A DNA stretch of 56,037 nt from an uncultured bacterium. Lineage in GTDB: Bacteria; Latescibacterota; UBA2968; UBA8231. The stretch is taken from assembly GCA_937942165.1 (NCBI GenBank), contig CALDFW010000052.1:1-56037 (forward strand). The letters run 5' to 3'. The notes beneath the pieces are model-generated. The model did no database searches. It saw nothing but the letters and a program-made list of their open reading frames with translations, and had not been told where the DNA came from. Each line of letters opens with the position of its first letter. Positions within the stretch are counted from its first letter, which is position 1. Shown here piece after piece: positions 41,872 to 49,586 of the stretch. The position numbers were made by a program, and so were the translations under genes.

Positions 41872-43296
41872 ATGCCCGTTAATTCTCCAGCTCATCACGG
41901 TTTAGAAATTGGTCGCCGCGCGCTGCAGGCCCAGCAGGCCGGGCTCAACGTCACAGGGCACAATATTGCCAATGCCAACACGCCCGGCTTTTCCCGCCGT
42001 CAGGTAAATCTTGAAAATGCAATCTCTGGCGTTAATGGTGGCATAGGAAGCGGTTCGGACGTTGCGGACATACAGCGCCAGCGGAGTCGTTTTGACGACG
42101 CGCAAATGCGCGTGCAGCAGCAGGTGCTGGGGCGCTGGGAGTCGTTGGAGCAGTCGTTGGGCAGTATCGAAGCGATCTTTAACGAACCGGCCGGTGCCGG
42201 TTCGAGTGAAGCAGGAACGATCTTTAACGAACCTTCAGGTCTTGGATTGAGCGGTTCGATGAGTCGCTTTTGGAATGCATGGCAGGATCTTGCCAACGTG
42301 CCCGAGAGCGGAGCTGCCCGCGCTGCCGTGCGCCAAGAGGCCGATTTTCTCGTTACAACTCTGAATCAGTATAACGCGAAGCTGAGCCAGACGCGGGAAG
42401 ACCTAGATGAGCGCGTGATGCAAGAGGTCGCTGACATAAACGAAATTCTCGACCAACTGCGCGATATAAACGATGCGATTCCGGAAGCGGGATTTAACGG
42501 GGGAGATAACAACGATCTGCAGGATCGGCGCGATATACTGCTCGATAGACTGTCAAATAAAATCGACATCTCCCTCGTTGAGCGCGAGAACGGTCAAGTA
42601 TCGGTCTTACTCTCTGGACACATGCTAGTTGAAGGCGATAGCGTATCGCATTTGCGCATTCGTCAGATCCCGCGCGATGGGCAGGCCGTCAGCGAAGTTG
42701 TATTTGCCGATGACGGCAGCGTTGCTGCCATAAGCGAAGGCCAGCTGCGCGGGTTGATCGACGTCCGCGACGGCGTGGTGCCGGATATGCTAGGTCGACT
42801 GGATGCGATGGCGGAAGGACTGGTCGCTCGCGTCAACGAATTACATCGAGGCGGATACGGCCTAGACGGGAGTAGAGGCACCAACTTCTTTAATCCAGAA
42901 AACGCGTCGGCTAGTAATATCTCGATAGATACTGCCATTCTTGAAAACTTAGATAATATTGCCGCTTCAGCTGACGGAAATTCTGGAGACAATGGGTTGG
43001 CCCTGGCTATCAGTGCGGTCCGAAATGAGGGGGTCCTCGATGAGGGCACGCAGACGATAGAGGGGTTTTACAATGAAATGCTGGGGGATATCGGAGCGCG
43101 CAGCCGTGAGGCGCAGACAATGGCCGATAACAATAGGCTATTTGCTCAGCAGATAGAGAATCGCCGGCAGAGCGTGCAGGGCGTCTCTCTCAACGACGAG
43201 GCTTCTCAGCTAGTGCTTTTCCAGCGGGCGTATCAGGCTGCTGCGCGGGCAGTTTCGATTATTGACGACCTTATGGAAGTCACGATCAATATCTAA
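41872..43296 (+). CDS. flgK: Hook-filament junction protein FlgK (HAP1)
   Basis: 474 residues. N-terminal D0: HGLEIGRRALQAQQAGLNVTGHNIANANTPGFSRRQVNLE; C-terminal D0: GVSLNDEASQLVLFQRAYQAAARAVSIIDDLMEVTINI. The usual IFNEPxxxGLSxxxxxFWxAWQ motif is followed by an unusual duplication: residues about 100-114 (EAIFNEPAGAGSSEA) are repeated as GTIFNEPSGLGLSGS, with 16 identical bases (42173-42188 and 42218-42233) exactly 45 bases apart. The product joins the hook to the filament. It is 11 bases after flgN and 90 bases before flgL. Confidence 0.95.
   Translation: MPVNSPAHHGLEIGRRALQAQQAGLNVTGHNIANANTPGFSRRQVNLENAISGVNGGIGSGSDVADIQRQRSRFDDAQMRVQQQVLGRWESLEQSLGSIEAIFNEPAGAGSSEAGTIFNEPSGLGLSGSMSRFWNAWQDLANVPESGAARAAVRQEADFLVTTLNQYNAKLSQTREDLDERVMQEVADINEILDQLRDINDAIPEAGFNGGDNNDLQDRRDILLDRLSNKIDISLVERENGQVSVLLSGHMLVEGDSVSHLRIRQIPRDGQAVSEVVFADDGSVAAISEGQLRGLIDVRDGVVPDMLGRLDAMAEGLVARVNELHRGGYGLDGSRGTNFFNPENASASNISIDTAILENLDNIAASADGNSGDNGLALAISAVRNEGVLDEGTQTIEGFYNEMLGDIGARSREAQTMADNNRLFAQQIENRRQSVQGVSLNDEASQLVLFQRAYQAAARAVSIIDDLMEVTINI
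42173..42233 (+). repeat. 45-base tandem duplication inside flgK
   Basis: CGATCTTTAACGAACC occurs at 42173-42188 and 42218-42233, exactly 45 bases apart, in frame, adding 15 residues to the conserved N-terminal part of FlgK. Confidence 0.85.
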
Positions 43297-43347
43297 AATG
43301 TGCAGAGAAGTGCGCTGATGATAAAGCAAATGGACATATTTTACCGA

Positions 43348-43381
43348 CCCCATTATATTGGGGGCATCTCCCAAAGGAGAT
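43348..43381 (+). promoter_or_regulatory. Nested hairpins in the flgL leader covering its ribosome binding site
   Basis: Three inverted repeats overlap: I, CCCCA/TGGGG (43348-43352 with 43359-43363); II, TTGGG/CCCAA (43358-43362 with 43370-43374); III, ATCTCC/GGAGAT (43366-43371 with 43376-43381). Hairpin III has a four-base loop and buries the GGAG ribosome binding site six bases before the ATG. I and III can form together; II excludes both. Arms are short, and II and III pair only five or six bases, so the folding energy is modest. Confidence 0.4.
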
Positions 43382-43386
43382 AGGCA

Positions 43387-44496
43387 ATGCGCGTCACGAC
43401 TAGAATGGCCGTAGGCACGCTGGTGAGCAATCTCGATCGCTCATACGAGCGGATTACGCGCTTTCAGGCGCAGCTTTCTTCGGGCACGCGACTCAACTCG
43501 TTGTCGGATGATCCGGCAGCCGTTGAACGCTCTCTGGCGCTGCGGTCTGAGCTGCGCAACATTGAACAGTTTCAAAAAAACCTGAGCGATGGAGCCGGCT
43601 GGTTAGAGCTGAGCGAAGCCACGCTGGGAGAGTTAGAGACCCTCTTTGTCGAGGTTCGAGGGTTGGCCGTGCAGGGTGCGACTAGCACCTATAACGCCTC
43701 TCAGCGCAATGCTATTGCAGATCAGGTCGACCAGTTTTTGGAACACAGCTTGAGCCTGAGCGAGACCCGGTACAGAGGGCGATACGTCTTTTCGGGGACG
43801 CAAACGGGCGACGTTCCCTATCTGCCTCAGCGCGATGCAAGCGGTCAGATTGTAGAGGTAGTCGCACGGGGCGATGCGAGCGGTTCGATTGAGCGCGAAG
43901 TGAGCGATGGCATCGTAATGCAGGTGAATATTCCCGGGCGCGATATATTTGAGAACCCGCGCGATATTCGCCTGCCAATCAATGCCCTTGCTGAGCAGGT
44001 GGGAGAAGTTGGACAAGAGCGCATTGTTGAACTTTTCGGTGAAGCCGGACAAATAAGAGCAGAAGATGTGCGAGACGTGCTGGATGATGCCGAACTCGAC
44101 CCGCCTCTAACTGCCGATGTTCGTCAGGTGCTTGAACGCAGCGTGGAAAATTTGGAAGCGCGAGAGACCAACCCCTTCTCTGCGCTTATTGAACTGCGCG
44201 ATGCGCTGCGCGCTAACGATCCGGAAGAAGTGCGCGATACGTTAGACAAGCTGTCTAACGTGCGTGAGCACATTTCCTCTATGCGTGGTCAGATCGGTGC
44301 GCGTGTAAATCGCATGCAGACCACGCAGAATGTGCTCGATCGGGTCACGGTAGAAATGACTTCTGTGCTGTCAGAAGATGAAGACGTCGATTTATCGGCG
44401 ACTATCGTAAATTTGACGCAGGAGCAAGATGTCTTTCAGGCCGCTCTGGCCTCGGGGAATACAATTATTCCCCAGTCGTTGATGGACTTTATTTAA
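43387..44496 (+). CDS. flgL: Hook-filament junction protein FlgL (HAP3)
   Basis: 369 residues. N-terminal flagellin-like D0/D1: RVTTRMAVGTLVSNLDRSYERITRFQAQLSSGTRLNSLSDDPAAVERSLALRSELRNIEQFQKNLSDGAGWLELSEATLGELE. C-terminal D0: EDEDVDLSATIVNLTQEQDVFQAALASGNTIIPQSLMDFI. The sequence RGRYVFSGTQTGDVPYLPQ is typical of FlgL (ry(l/i)FsGt). The middle is shorter than flagellin. Together with FlgK it forms the hook-filament junction. A leader with hairpins precedes it, and fliW follows after 98 bases. Confidence 0.95.
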   Translation: MRVTTRMAVGTLVSNLDRSYERITRFQAQLSSGTRLNSLSDDPAAVERSLALRSELRNIEQFQKNLSDGAGWLELSEATLGELETLFVEVRGLAVQGATSTYNASQRNAIADQVDQFLEHSLSLSETRYRGRYVFSGTQTGDVPYLPQRDASGQIVEVVARGDASGSIEREVSDGIVMQVNIPGRDIFENPRDIRLPINALAEQVGEVGQERIVELFGEAGQIRAEDVRDVLDDAELDPPLTADVRQVLERSVENLEARETNPFSALIELRDALRANDPEEVRDTLDKLSNVREHISSMRGQIGARVNRMQTTQNVLDRVTVEMTSVLSEDEDVDLSATIVNLTQEQDVFQAALASGNTIIPQSLMDFI

Positions 44497-44512
44497 ATGA
44501 TTTCCCCTCCGG

Positions 44513-44539
44513 ACGTCCTCCTCACGTCCCCTTCACGTC
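44513..44539 (+). repeat. Three ACGTC units in 11-base phase upstream of fliW
   Basis: ACGTC occurs at 44513, 44524 and 44535, exactly one helical turn apart, the first as the palindrome GGACGTCC. A partial palindrome AAATGATTTCCC (44495-44506) precedes them. Only 98 bases separate flgL and fliW, so this may be an operator for a fliW-csrA promoter. No -35/-10 or sigma-54 pair is clear. Confidence 0.4.
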
Positions 44540-44594
44540 GGTTGCCATGTGACGCTAGTCGTCTCATCGCCGTGTATCGCGGGATACGAAAATA

Positions 44595-45053
44595 ATGAGT
44601 GAAGCCGAAGTTCAGTCAATTACGTTTAACAACGTTAAGTTTGGCGAAGTAACCGTAGACCAGCGAGACGTATTGGAATTTCCATACGGCTTGCCTGGCT
44701 TTGAGCGCTTTAAACAATTTGGACTCATCGAGTTAGAGGAAGAGGCGCCATTTTTCCGGCTTCTTTCGCTGGATGAGCCGCGCCTTGGATTTGTCATTTT
44801 GAATCCAATGCTCATCTGGCCCGACTACGATCCCGACATAGGTAAGGATGACTTAGAGGGATTGGGGATCGAAAAAATAGAGCAGTTGGCCGTATACTGT
44901 ATCGTTACCTTAGGCGACGTTCCGCAAAATGTAACGGCCAACCTCCGGGGGCCCATCTGTATCAACACCGATACAATGCGGGCCAAACAGATGATCCTAG
45001 TCGACGAGCGCTATCATACAAAGCACTCGATTATAGAGTCCAAAGCTGGATAA
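44595..45053 (+). CDS. fliW: Flagellar assembly factor FliW
   Basis: 152 residues. The FliW core is clear: FNNVKFGEVTVDQRDVLEFPYGLPGFERFKQFGLIELEEEAPFFRLLSLDEPRLGFVILNPMLIWPDYDPDI, LAVYCIVTLGDVPQNVTANLRGPICINTDTMRAKQMILVDERYHTKHSI. FliW binds flagellin or CsrA, so free flagellin releases CsrA to repress translation. It lies 57 bases before csrA in the standard arrangement. The start has no good ribosome binding site; a short GTATC-GCGG-GATAC hairpin (44574-44587) ends seven bases before the ATG. Confidence 0.96.
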   Translation: MSEAEVQSITFNNVKFGEVTVDQRDVLEFPYGLPGFERFKQFGLIELEEEAPFFRLLSLDEPRLGFVILNPMLIWPDYDPDIGKDDLEGLGIEKIEQLAVYCIVTLGDVPQNVTANLRGPICINTDTMRAKQMILVDERYHTKHSIIESKAG

Positions 45054-45067
45054 TAAAAATGTGTATT

Positions 45068-45088
45068 GGGTCGCCCGCGCGGCGATCC
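45068..45088 (+). promoter_or_regulatory. Stem-loop between fliW and csrA
   Basis: GGGTCGCC, five-base loop, GGCGATCC (8 bp with one G-U pair) then TTT. Could be a weak terminator or attenuator that lowers csrA relative to fliW. The csrA ribosome binding site AGGGA (45098-45102) fits the ANGGA CsrA core and could be autoregulated. Confidence 0.4.
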
Positions 45089-45110
45089 TTTGCCATCAGG
45101 GAAGATTACC

Positions 45111-45341
45111 ATGCTCGTATTAACGAGAAAAGCTGGTGAGAGCATTGTCATTGGCAGTGATATACGCGTCACCGTTTTAGAACTGCAGGGGCGACAGATA
45201 CGCCTAGGCATAGAGGCACCTTCTGACGTCTCCGTGCACCGAGGGGAAGTGTATGAACGCATTCGCGAAGAGAACGAACTGGCTGCAAGTGCGGACCATG
45301 AGCAGCTCAAGTCGCTGAGCCAAGCGTTCAAGTCCCGTTAG
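45111..45341 (+). CDS. csrA: Carbon storage regulator CsrA
   Basis: 76 residues, starting at [15 protein letters not shown] (ATG 45111; an upstream TTG in the same frame is not used). The RNA-binding residues of the family (L4/R6 and the [22 protein letters not shown] helix-strand region with R44) are present. It binds GGA motifs in mRNA leaders and usually represses translation; here the FliW partner is next to it, the arrangement typical of flagellin control. The C-terminal tail is longer than in E. coli CsrA (61 residues) by 15 charged residues, as in lineages where FliW binds an extended C-terminus. Ribosome binding site AGGGA. Confidence 0.95.
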   Translation: MLVLTRKAGESIVIGSDIRVTVLELQGRQIRLGIEAPSDVSVHRGEVYERIREENELAASADHEQLKSLSQAFKSR

Positions 45342-45355
45342 GAAACTGCGTCCAG

Positions 45356-45376
45356 AGGGAGACACGGAAGGTTCCC
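45356..45376 (+). promoter_or_regulatory. Candidate CsrA-binding hairpin in the leader of the first giant glycosyltransferase
   Basis: AGGGA (45356-45360) and ACGGAAGG (45364-45371) lie in a leader where GGGA (45357-45360) can pair with TCCC (45373-45376), leaving ACGGA in the loop, the preferred CsrA context. The same ACGGAAGG octamer occurs in the flagellin leader (54736-54743). The gene has no ordinary ribosome binding site just before the ATG (GAAAAAAG). Confidence 0.4.
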
Positions 45377-45419
45377 GGACGCCCCCGTCTTTCAACGATT
45401 TGAGACCTGAAAAAAGCAC

Positions 45420-48400
45420 ATGAAAACCTTCCGTGCCCTAAGGCGAGTATTGGCGTTTGATACGACCTATGCTGCGCTACCTGCGATAGCCCATGCGGGC
45501 TTTGCAATTGACCTAATCCCGTCTACAAAAGGAACGTATAGCACCTCTCAGTGCGTGTTCCCGCCCTTGTCTTCGATGCAGACTATCGGCGTCGAATGGG
45601 CGCAAGAGCAGCTGCGGAAAGAGGCGTATGACTGCGTTCTATGCGCAACGCTTGAAGACCTGCAAGCTGCGAAGGGGTGGGACGTGCCCACCGTTTTTGT
45701 TCCGCAAGCTATGCTGGGAGAACTGGCCGGAGTAAGCGGTATGGCGCGTCTTCACGGCCGCCGCCAGCTCGAAGGACTGCTCGAGGGCGTAACCGAGGTT
45801 TTCCTGTCCGAATCGCAGCGGGCAAGCTGGTTGGGAGAGGGCGTTGTGATACCCATCGGCGTTGATGTAGACCGTCTGGGGACATGCGCTGGGCGCTTCG
45901 AAGAAATCGCCTGGACGGGGGTGGATTCAGCGTCGTGCGCTCTCCGTGAAGGGCATGGCGTGCGCGATGAATTGACGCAGGGCGTGGTCGATTTGAGGAA
46001 AATCGATCTGCGGGTGGAGCGCGGCATGACTTGGGACGGTTGGCTCGAGGAGGTCCGGGCAGTGCGAGCGATGCTCTGCACCGAGTCCCCCGGGCACGGA
46101 ATGGCCCCCCATTTCTTTGCGCTCTGTGCTATGGGCGCAGGGGTACCGCTCGTGTCTCTTGCACATGAGGATTCGCCCATCGCCGACGGCGAGAATGGGT
46201 ATGTATCCAATGACTACGACTATCTACGCCAGATAATGCGCGGCCTCTTAATGGATGAGGACGAGGCGCGCCTAATCGGAGCACGCGGCCGCGACTGGAT
46301 TGCGGAATACCGTGGACTGGAAGAGAGTGCCGAACGTTGGAGAGCGTGTATTGAAGGACTTTCCAACTCGTATGGTGCTGGCGCTGACTTAGCTCAAACG
46401 CCCCGCGTCAGCATCATCATGCCCCTTTACAACAAAGCCGAGTATACGGAGAAATGTCTCTACGCATTGGCGGCGCATACCGGCGAAGACCCCGACTACG
46501 AAGTGATTATAGTCGACAATGCTTCAAGTGACTGGACGAAGTATTTGCTCCTGGCATTTGAGGGCGATGTCGAAATCCTGCGAAACGATGAAAACGTCGG
46601 ATTTGCTCGAGCGAATAATCAGGGCGCCCGGTCTGCTCGCGGGGAATACGTCCTTTTTCTCAACAACGACACCGAGCCACTTGAAGGCTGGCTGCGAGAA
46701 ATGGTTCAACTGGCCGACAGCGACGAGCGCATTGGCGTGGTGGGCGCAAGGCTACTCTATCCGCAGAACGATACCGTGCAGCACGCCGGCCTCGAAATGA
46801 TAAACGGCATTCCAGATCACGTTTTCCGCGGCGTAGCAGCGGAGGATGAACGCGTTTTACATTCGCGCGACCTCGATATGGTTACGGGGGCCTGTATGCT
46901 CGTACGTCGAACTCTTTTTGAGGAATTGGGCGGGTTTGACGAGGCCTATCGAAACGGAGTAGAGGATGTGGACCTATGCCTACAGGCCCGCTCAAAGGGG
47001 TATCGGGTGGTATACTGCGCCGAGTCGGTTCTCTATCACCACGAGGGAACGAGCGAAGGCCGCTTTGACCACGTCAATGAAAACCTCCAGCGCTTCTTTG
47101 CCCAGTGGCAGGGTCGCTTTGATGGACAGGGCCGTTTTGTCGTCGATCCGGAGCACGGAGAGACTGGGTTTGCAGCGTTAAATTCTTCCCAATCCCACCC
47201 TCTGCGCGGCTATTTAGAGGGCCCTTTTTTCGTCTATTCGAGTCTGGCACACGTCAATCGTGAGATGGCGTTAGAACTGCTGAGCAGCGGAAACTGCGAC
47301 CTAGGTCTTATAGCCAGCGACCCCGACACCTTTAGCGGATCTTCCGAACGGCGGTTTGCTCCGATCGTTGCACGGATGGGGCAGGCCATAGAAGAGAACG
47401 TGGACTTTCACATACGTCATCGCTGGCCTCCAGACGTAGCCCGTCCTGCACAGGGGAAGCTCGTGCTCATACAACCGTGGGAATACGGCCGAATTCTCAA
47501 GAGTTGGGTTGAACCCATGCAAGCAAACGTGGACCAAATTTGGGCCTATACCTCCTATGTCCGTCAGGTGTATATCGACAGTGGGTTCGATCCGGATCGG
47601 GTCAAGGTCGTGCCGCTCGGCGTAGACGATCAGCGCTTTAAGCCGGGCGTTGCTCCGATGGAGCTATCGACCGGCGGAAAGTTTGCCTTTCTCTTTGTGG
47701 GAGGCACTTTGCAGCGAAAGGGCATTGATCTGCTCCTAGAGTCTTTTCGCAGCGCTTTTTCGCGTGCGGACAACGTGTGTCTTGTCATAAAGGATATGGG
47801 GAACCAAACGTTTTACCGGGGCCAGACGGCCGAGCGCGAGATTGCCGCTCTGCAGCAGGATGAAGAGTGCGCCGAGATTATCTATTTGGATAGAGACCTG
47901 CCGGCCGAGGATATTCCCGGGCTGTATGCAGCCTGTGATTGTCTGGTGCATCCCTATCGAGGAGAAGGGTTTGGTCTGCCCGTAGCTGAGGCGATGGCCT
48001 GCGGCCTGCCGGTCGTGGTAACCGAGGGAGGGGCCTGCGATGACTTCTGCAACTCGGAGAATGCCTTTATGGTTCCGGCGCAGCGTCGTCCGGTAAAATT
48101 CCCCGAAGAGACCGTTGGTCAGGCGTGGATGCTCGAGGCCGACGTGCAGGCGCTAGCTGCTCAAATGAGACAGGCCTTTGAGCAGCCGGAGCGTGCTCGT
48201 GAGATGGGACGGCGCGGTGCAGAGCGCATTGCACGCGATTTTACCTGGAAACGCGCTGCCGAAATTGCCCACGATACTCTGATGGAGCTGTGTCGGCCGG
48301 ATATACAGCGGGAGGACGTGATTCCGCTGTCGAATCTGCAGGTCGCTGAGCCGTTGGATATTGACGGAGGAGAAGAGCGATTAGATCGGCTAGCGGCAGG

Positions 48401-49586
48401 TGGAGAGATGGCCCCCGCTGCCATCATCGCGCTGGGGGGGGGCGGGTCGGAGATTGTGCGCGAGATGGAATGCGTTTTTGAGGGCACGCTCGCAGGGTTT
48501 GACGTTGGGATTTCTCCCGACGTGGGACTGGGAGACCAGCTTGAAGTTATTCGGGAGAAGTGTAACAGTCCCCTTCTGGTCGTAATAAAGCAAGGGGTCT
48601 TCCTCTCAAGTGAGTCGATGCGTCTTATGATTCGGCGAATGGAGGAACAGCCCGATATCGTCGTGGCAGAGCCGCTGTCTATGGATCGGGATCGCGGCGT
48701 TGGGGTCGAAGAGGTGGAAAAGGTCGAGGGGCAGATATTGGTTTTTCGCCGTGAAGCGCTCGATGCGATTGGCGGATTCGATCGCTCTTTTTCTACCGTG
48801 GCAGCGTTGGATGAAGTCGTGCGACAGCTCCGTCGGCAAGGGGGACGAGCCGTGCGTATGCTCGAGTGTCGGGCCGAGGGCACAGCCGTGCTTGGGGGCG
48901 AGAGCGAACGGCTCGCCGCCGACCGTGAACAAGAGGCCATTGAAGCCCTTGATCGAGGAGATCAACTGCGTGGTGAAGGGCAGCGTGGAGCATCTTTGGA
49001 CGCCTACCGTCTTGCTGTAGAGAAAAAGGACGACTTTGTCGAGGCTCTGATCGTCCTGGCGGCAATGCTCATTGAAGAGGAGCTGGCCGGGGAGGCCGTA
49101 GAGGTCTTGCAGCGCTTGGTTACGCTCGATGAGCATGCTCATCAATCCCATAACTATCTGGGAATGGCCCGTCACAGATCGGGCGATCGAGTGGGAGCAC
49201 GGGCCAGCTTTGAGCGCGCCTACGAACTAAAACCAGACAGCGTTGAAACGCTGGTAAACTTAAGCGTGTTTGAGTGGGAAGAGGGACAGGCTGAGGCCGC
49301 GGTGAGCTATCTGGAACAGGCGGCTGAATTTGAGCCAGACAACCGCGACGTCATCGTCAATACAGCGGTAATACAGGTGCAGACGGGGCACGTCGAAGAC
49401 GGCCTGCGCTTGCTTGATGAGCACGTCGCCGCGAATGAATCGGACGTCGAGGCCGTTTGTATCCTCGCCGATATCTACTGGCAGCAGGGGGGTGTTGAAC
49501 GGGCGAAAGTGCTGGCAGAATCAGCGCTCAGATGGCACGAAAACTACGCGCCGGCTCTGTCCTTATTGGAGAAAATCCGTGGGTAA
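45420..49586 (+). CDS. Giant multi-domain glycosyltransferase with TPRs (GT-B remnant, GT2, GT4, TPR)
   Basis: 1388 residues, no signal peptide, so cytoplasmic. Domains in order: about 1-310, a divergent GT-B-like region (ALCAMGAGVPLVSLAHED, ADGENGYVSNDYDYLRQI); about 325-590, GT2 (VSIIMPLYNKAEYTEKCL, VIIVDNASSDWT, LFLNNDTEPLEGW DxD-like, VGARLLYPQNDTVQHAGLEM, EDVDLCLQARSKGYRVVYC, rhamnosyltransferase-like); about 595-960, GT4 (VYSSLAHVNREMALEL, PLGVDDQRFKPG, FLFVGGTLQRKGIDLL, EGFGLPVAEAMACGLPVVVTEGG with the E-x7-E); about 995-1160, a degenerate GT2-like piece (PLSMDRD, REALDAIGGFDRSF); about 1170-1388, TPR repeats. It follows csrA and overlaps the next glycosyltransferase by eight bases. 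The setting implies flagellin glycosylation. Confidence 0.85.
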   Translation: MKTFRALRRVLAFDTTYAALPAIAHAGFAIDLIPSTKGTYSTSQCVFPPLSSMQTIGVEWAQEQLRKEAYDCVLCATLEDLQAAKGWDVPTVFVPQAMLGELAGVSGMARLHGRRQLEGLLEGVTEVFLSESQRASWLGEGVVIPIGVDVDRLGTCAGRFEEIAWTGVDSASCALREGHGVRDELTQGVVDLRKIDLRVERGMTWDGWLEEVRAVRAMLCTESPGHGMAPHFFALCAMGAGVPLVSLAHEDSPIADGENGYVSNDYDYLRQIMRGLLMDEDEARLIGARGRDWIAEYRGLEESAERWRACIEGLSNSYGAGADLAQTPRVSIIMPLYNKAEYTEKCLYALAAHTGEDPDYEVIIVDNASSDWTKYLLLAFEGDVEILRNDENVGFARANNQGARSARGEYVLFLNNDTEPLEGWLREMVQLADSDERIGVVGARLLYPQNDTVQHAGLEMINGIPDHVFRGVAAEDERVLHSRDLDMVTGACMLVRRTLFEELGGFDEAYRNGVEDVDLCLQARSKGYRVVYCAESVLYHHEGTSEGRFDHVNENLQRFFAQWQGRFDGQGRFVVDPEHGETGFAALNSSQSHPLRGYLEGPFFVYSSLAHVNREMALELLSSGNCDLGLIASDPDTFSGSSERRFAPIVARMGQAIEENVDFHIRHRWPPDVARPAQGKLVLIQPWEYGRILKSWVEPMQANVDQIWAYTSYVRQVYIDSGFDPDRVKVVPLGVDDQRFKPGVAPMELSTGGKFAFLFVGGTLQRKGIDLLLESFRSAFSRADNVCLVIKDMGNQTFYRGQTAEREIAALQQDEECAEIIYLDRDLPAEDIPGLYAACDCLVHPYRGEGFGLPVAEAMACGLPVVVTEGGACDDFCNSENAFMVPAQRRPVKFPEETVGQAWMLEADVQALAAQMRQAFEQPERAREMGRRGAERIARDFTWKRAAEIAHDTLMELCRPDIQREDVIPLSNLQVAEPLDIDGGEERLDRLAAGGEMAPAAIIALGGGGSEIVREMECVFEGTLAGFDVGISPDVGLGDQLEVIREKCNSPLLVVIKQGVFLSSESMRLMIRRMEEQPDIVVAEPLSMDRDRGVGVEEVEKVEGQILVFRREALDAIGGFDRSFSTVAALDEVVRQLRRQGGRAVRMLECRAEGTAVLGGESERLAADREQEAIEALDRGDQLRGEGQRGASLDAYRLAVEKKDDFVEALIVLAAMLIEEELAGEAVEVLQRLVTLDEHAHQSHNYLGMARHRSGDRVGARASFERAYELKPDSVETLVNLSVFEWEEGQAEAAVSYLEQAAEFEPDNRDVIVNTAVIQVQTGHVEDGLRLLDEHVAANESDVEAVCILADIYWQQGGVERAKVLAESALRWHENYAPALSLLEKIRG

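Noticed and set aside
43321..43350. Sigma-28-like element before flgL (TAAAGCAA...ACCGACCC)
   Set aside because: Spacing and the second half deviate by two or three bases.
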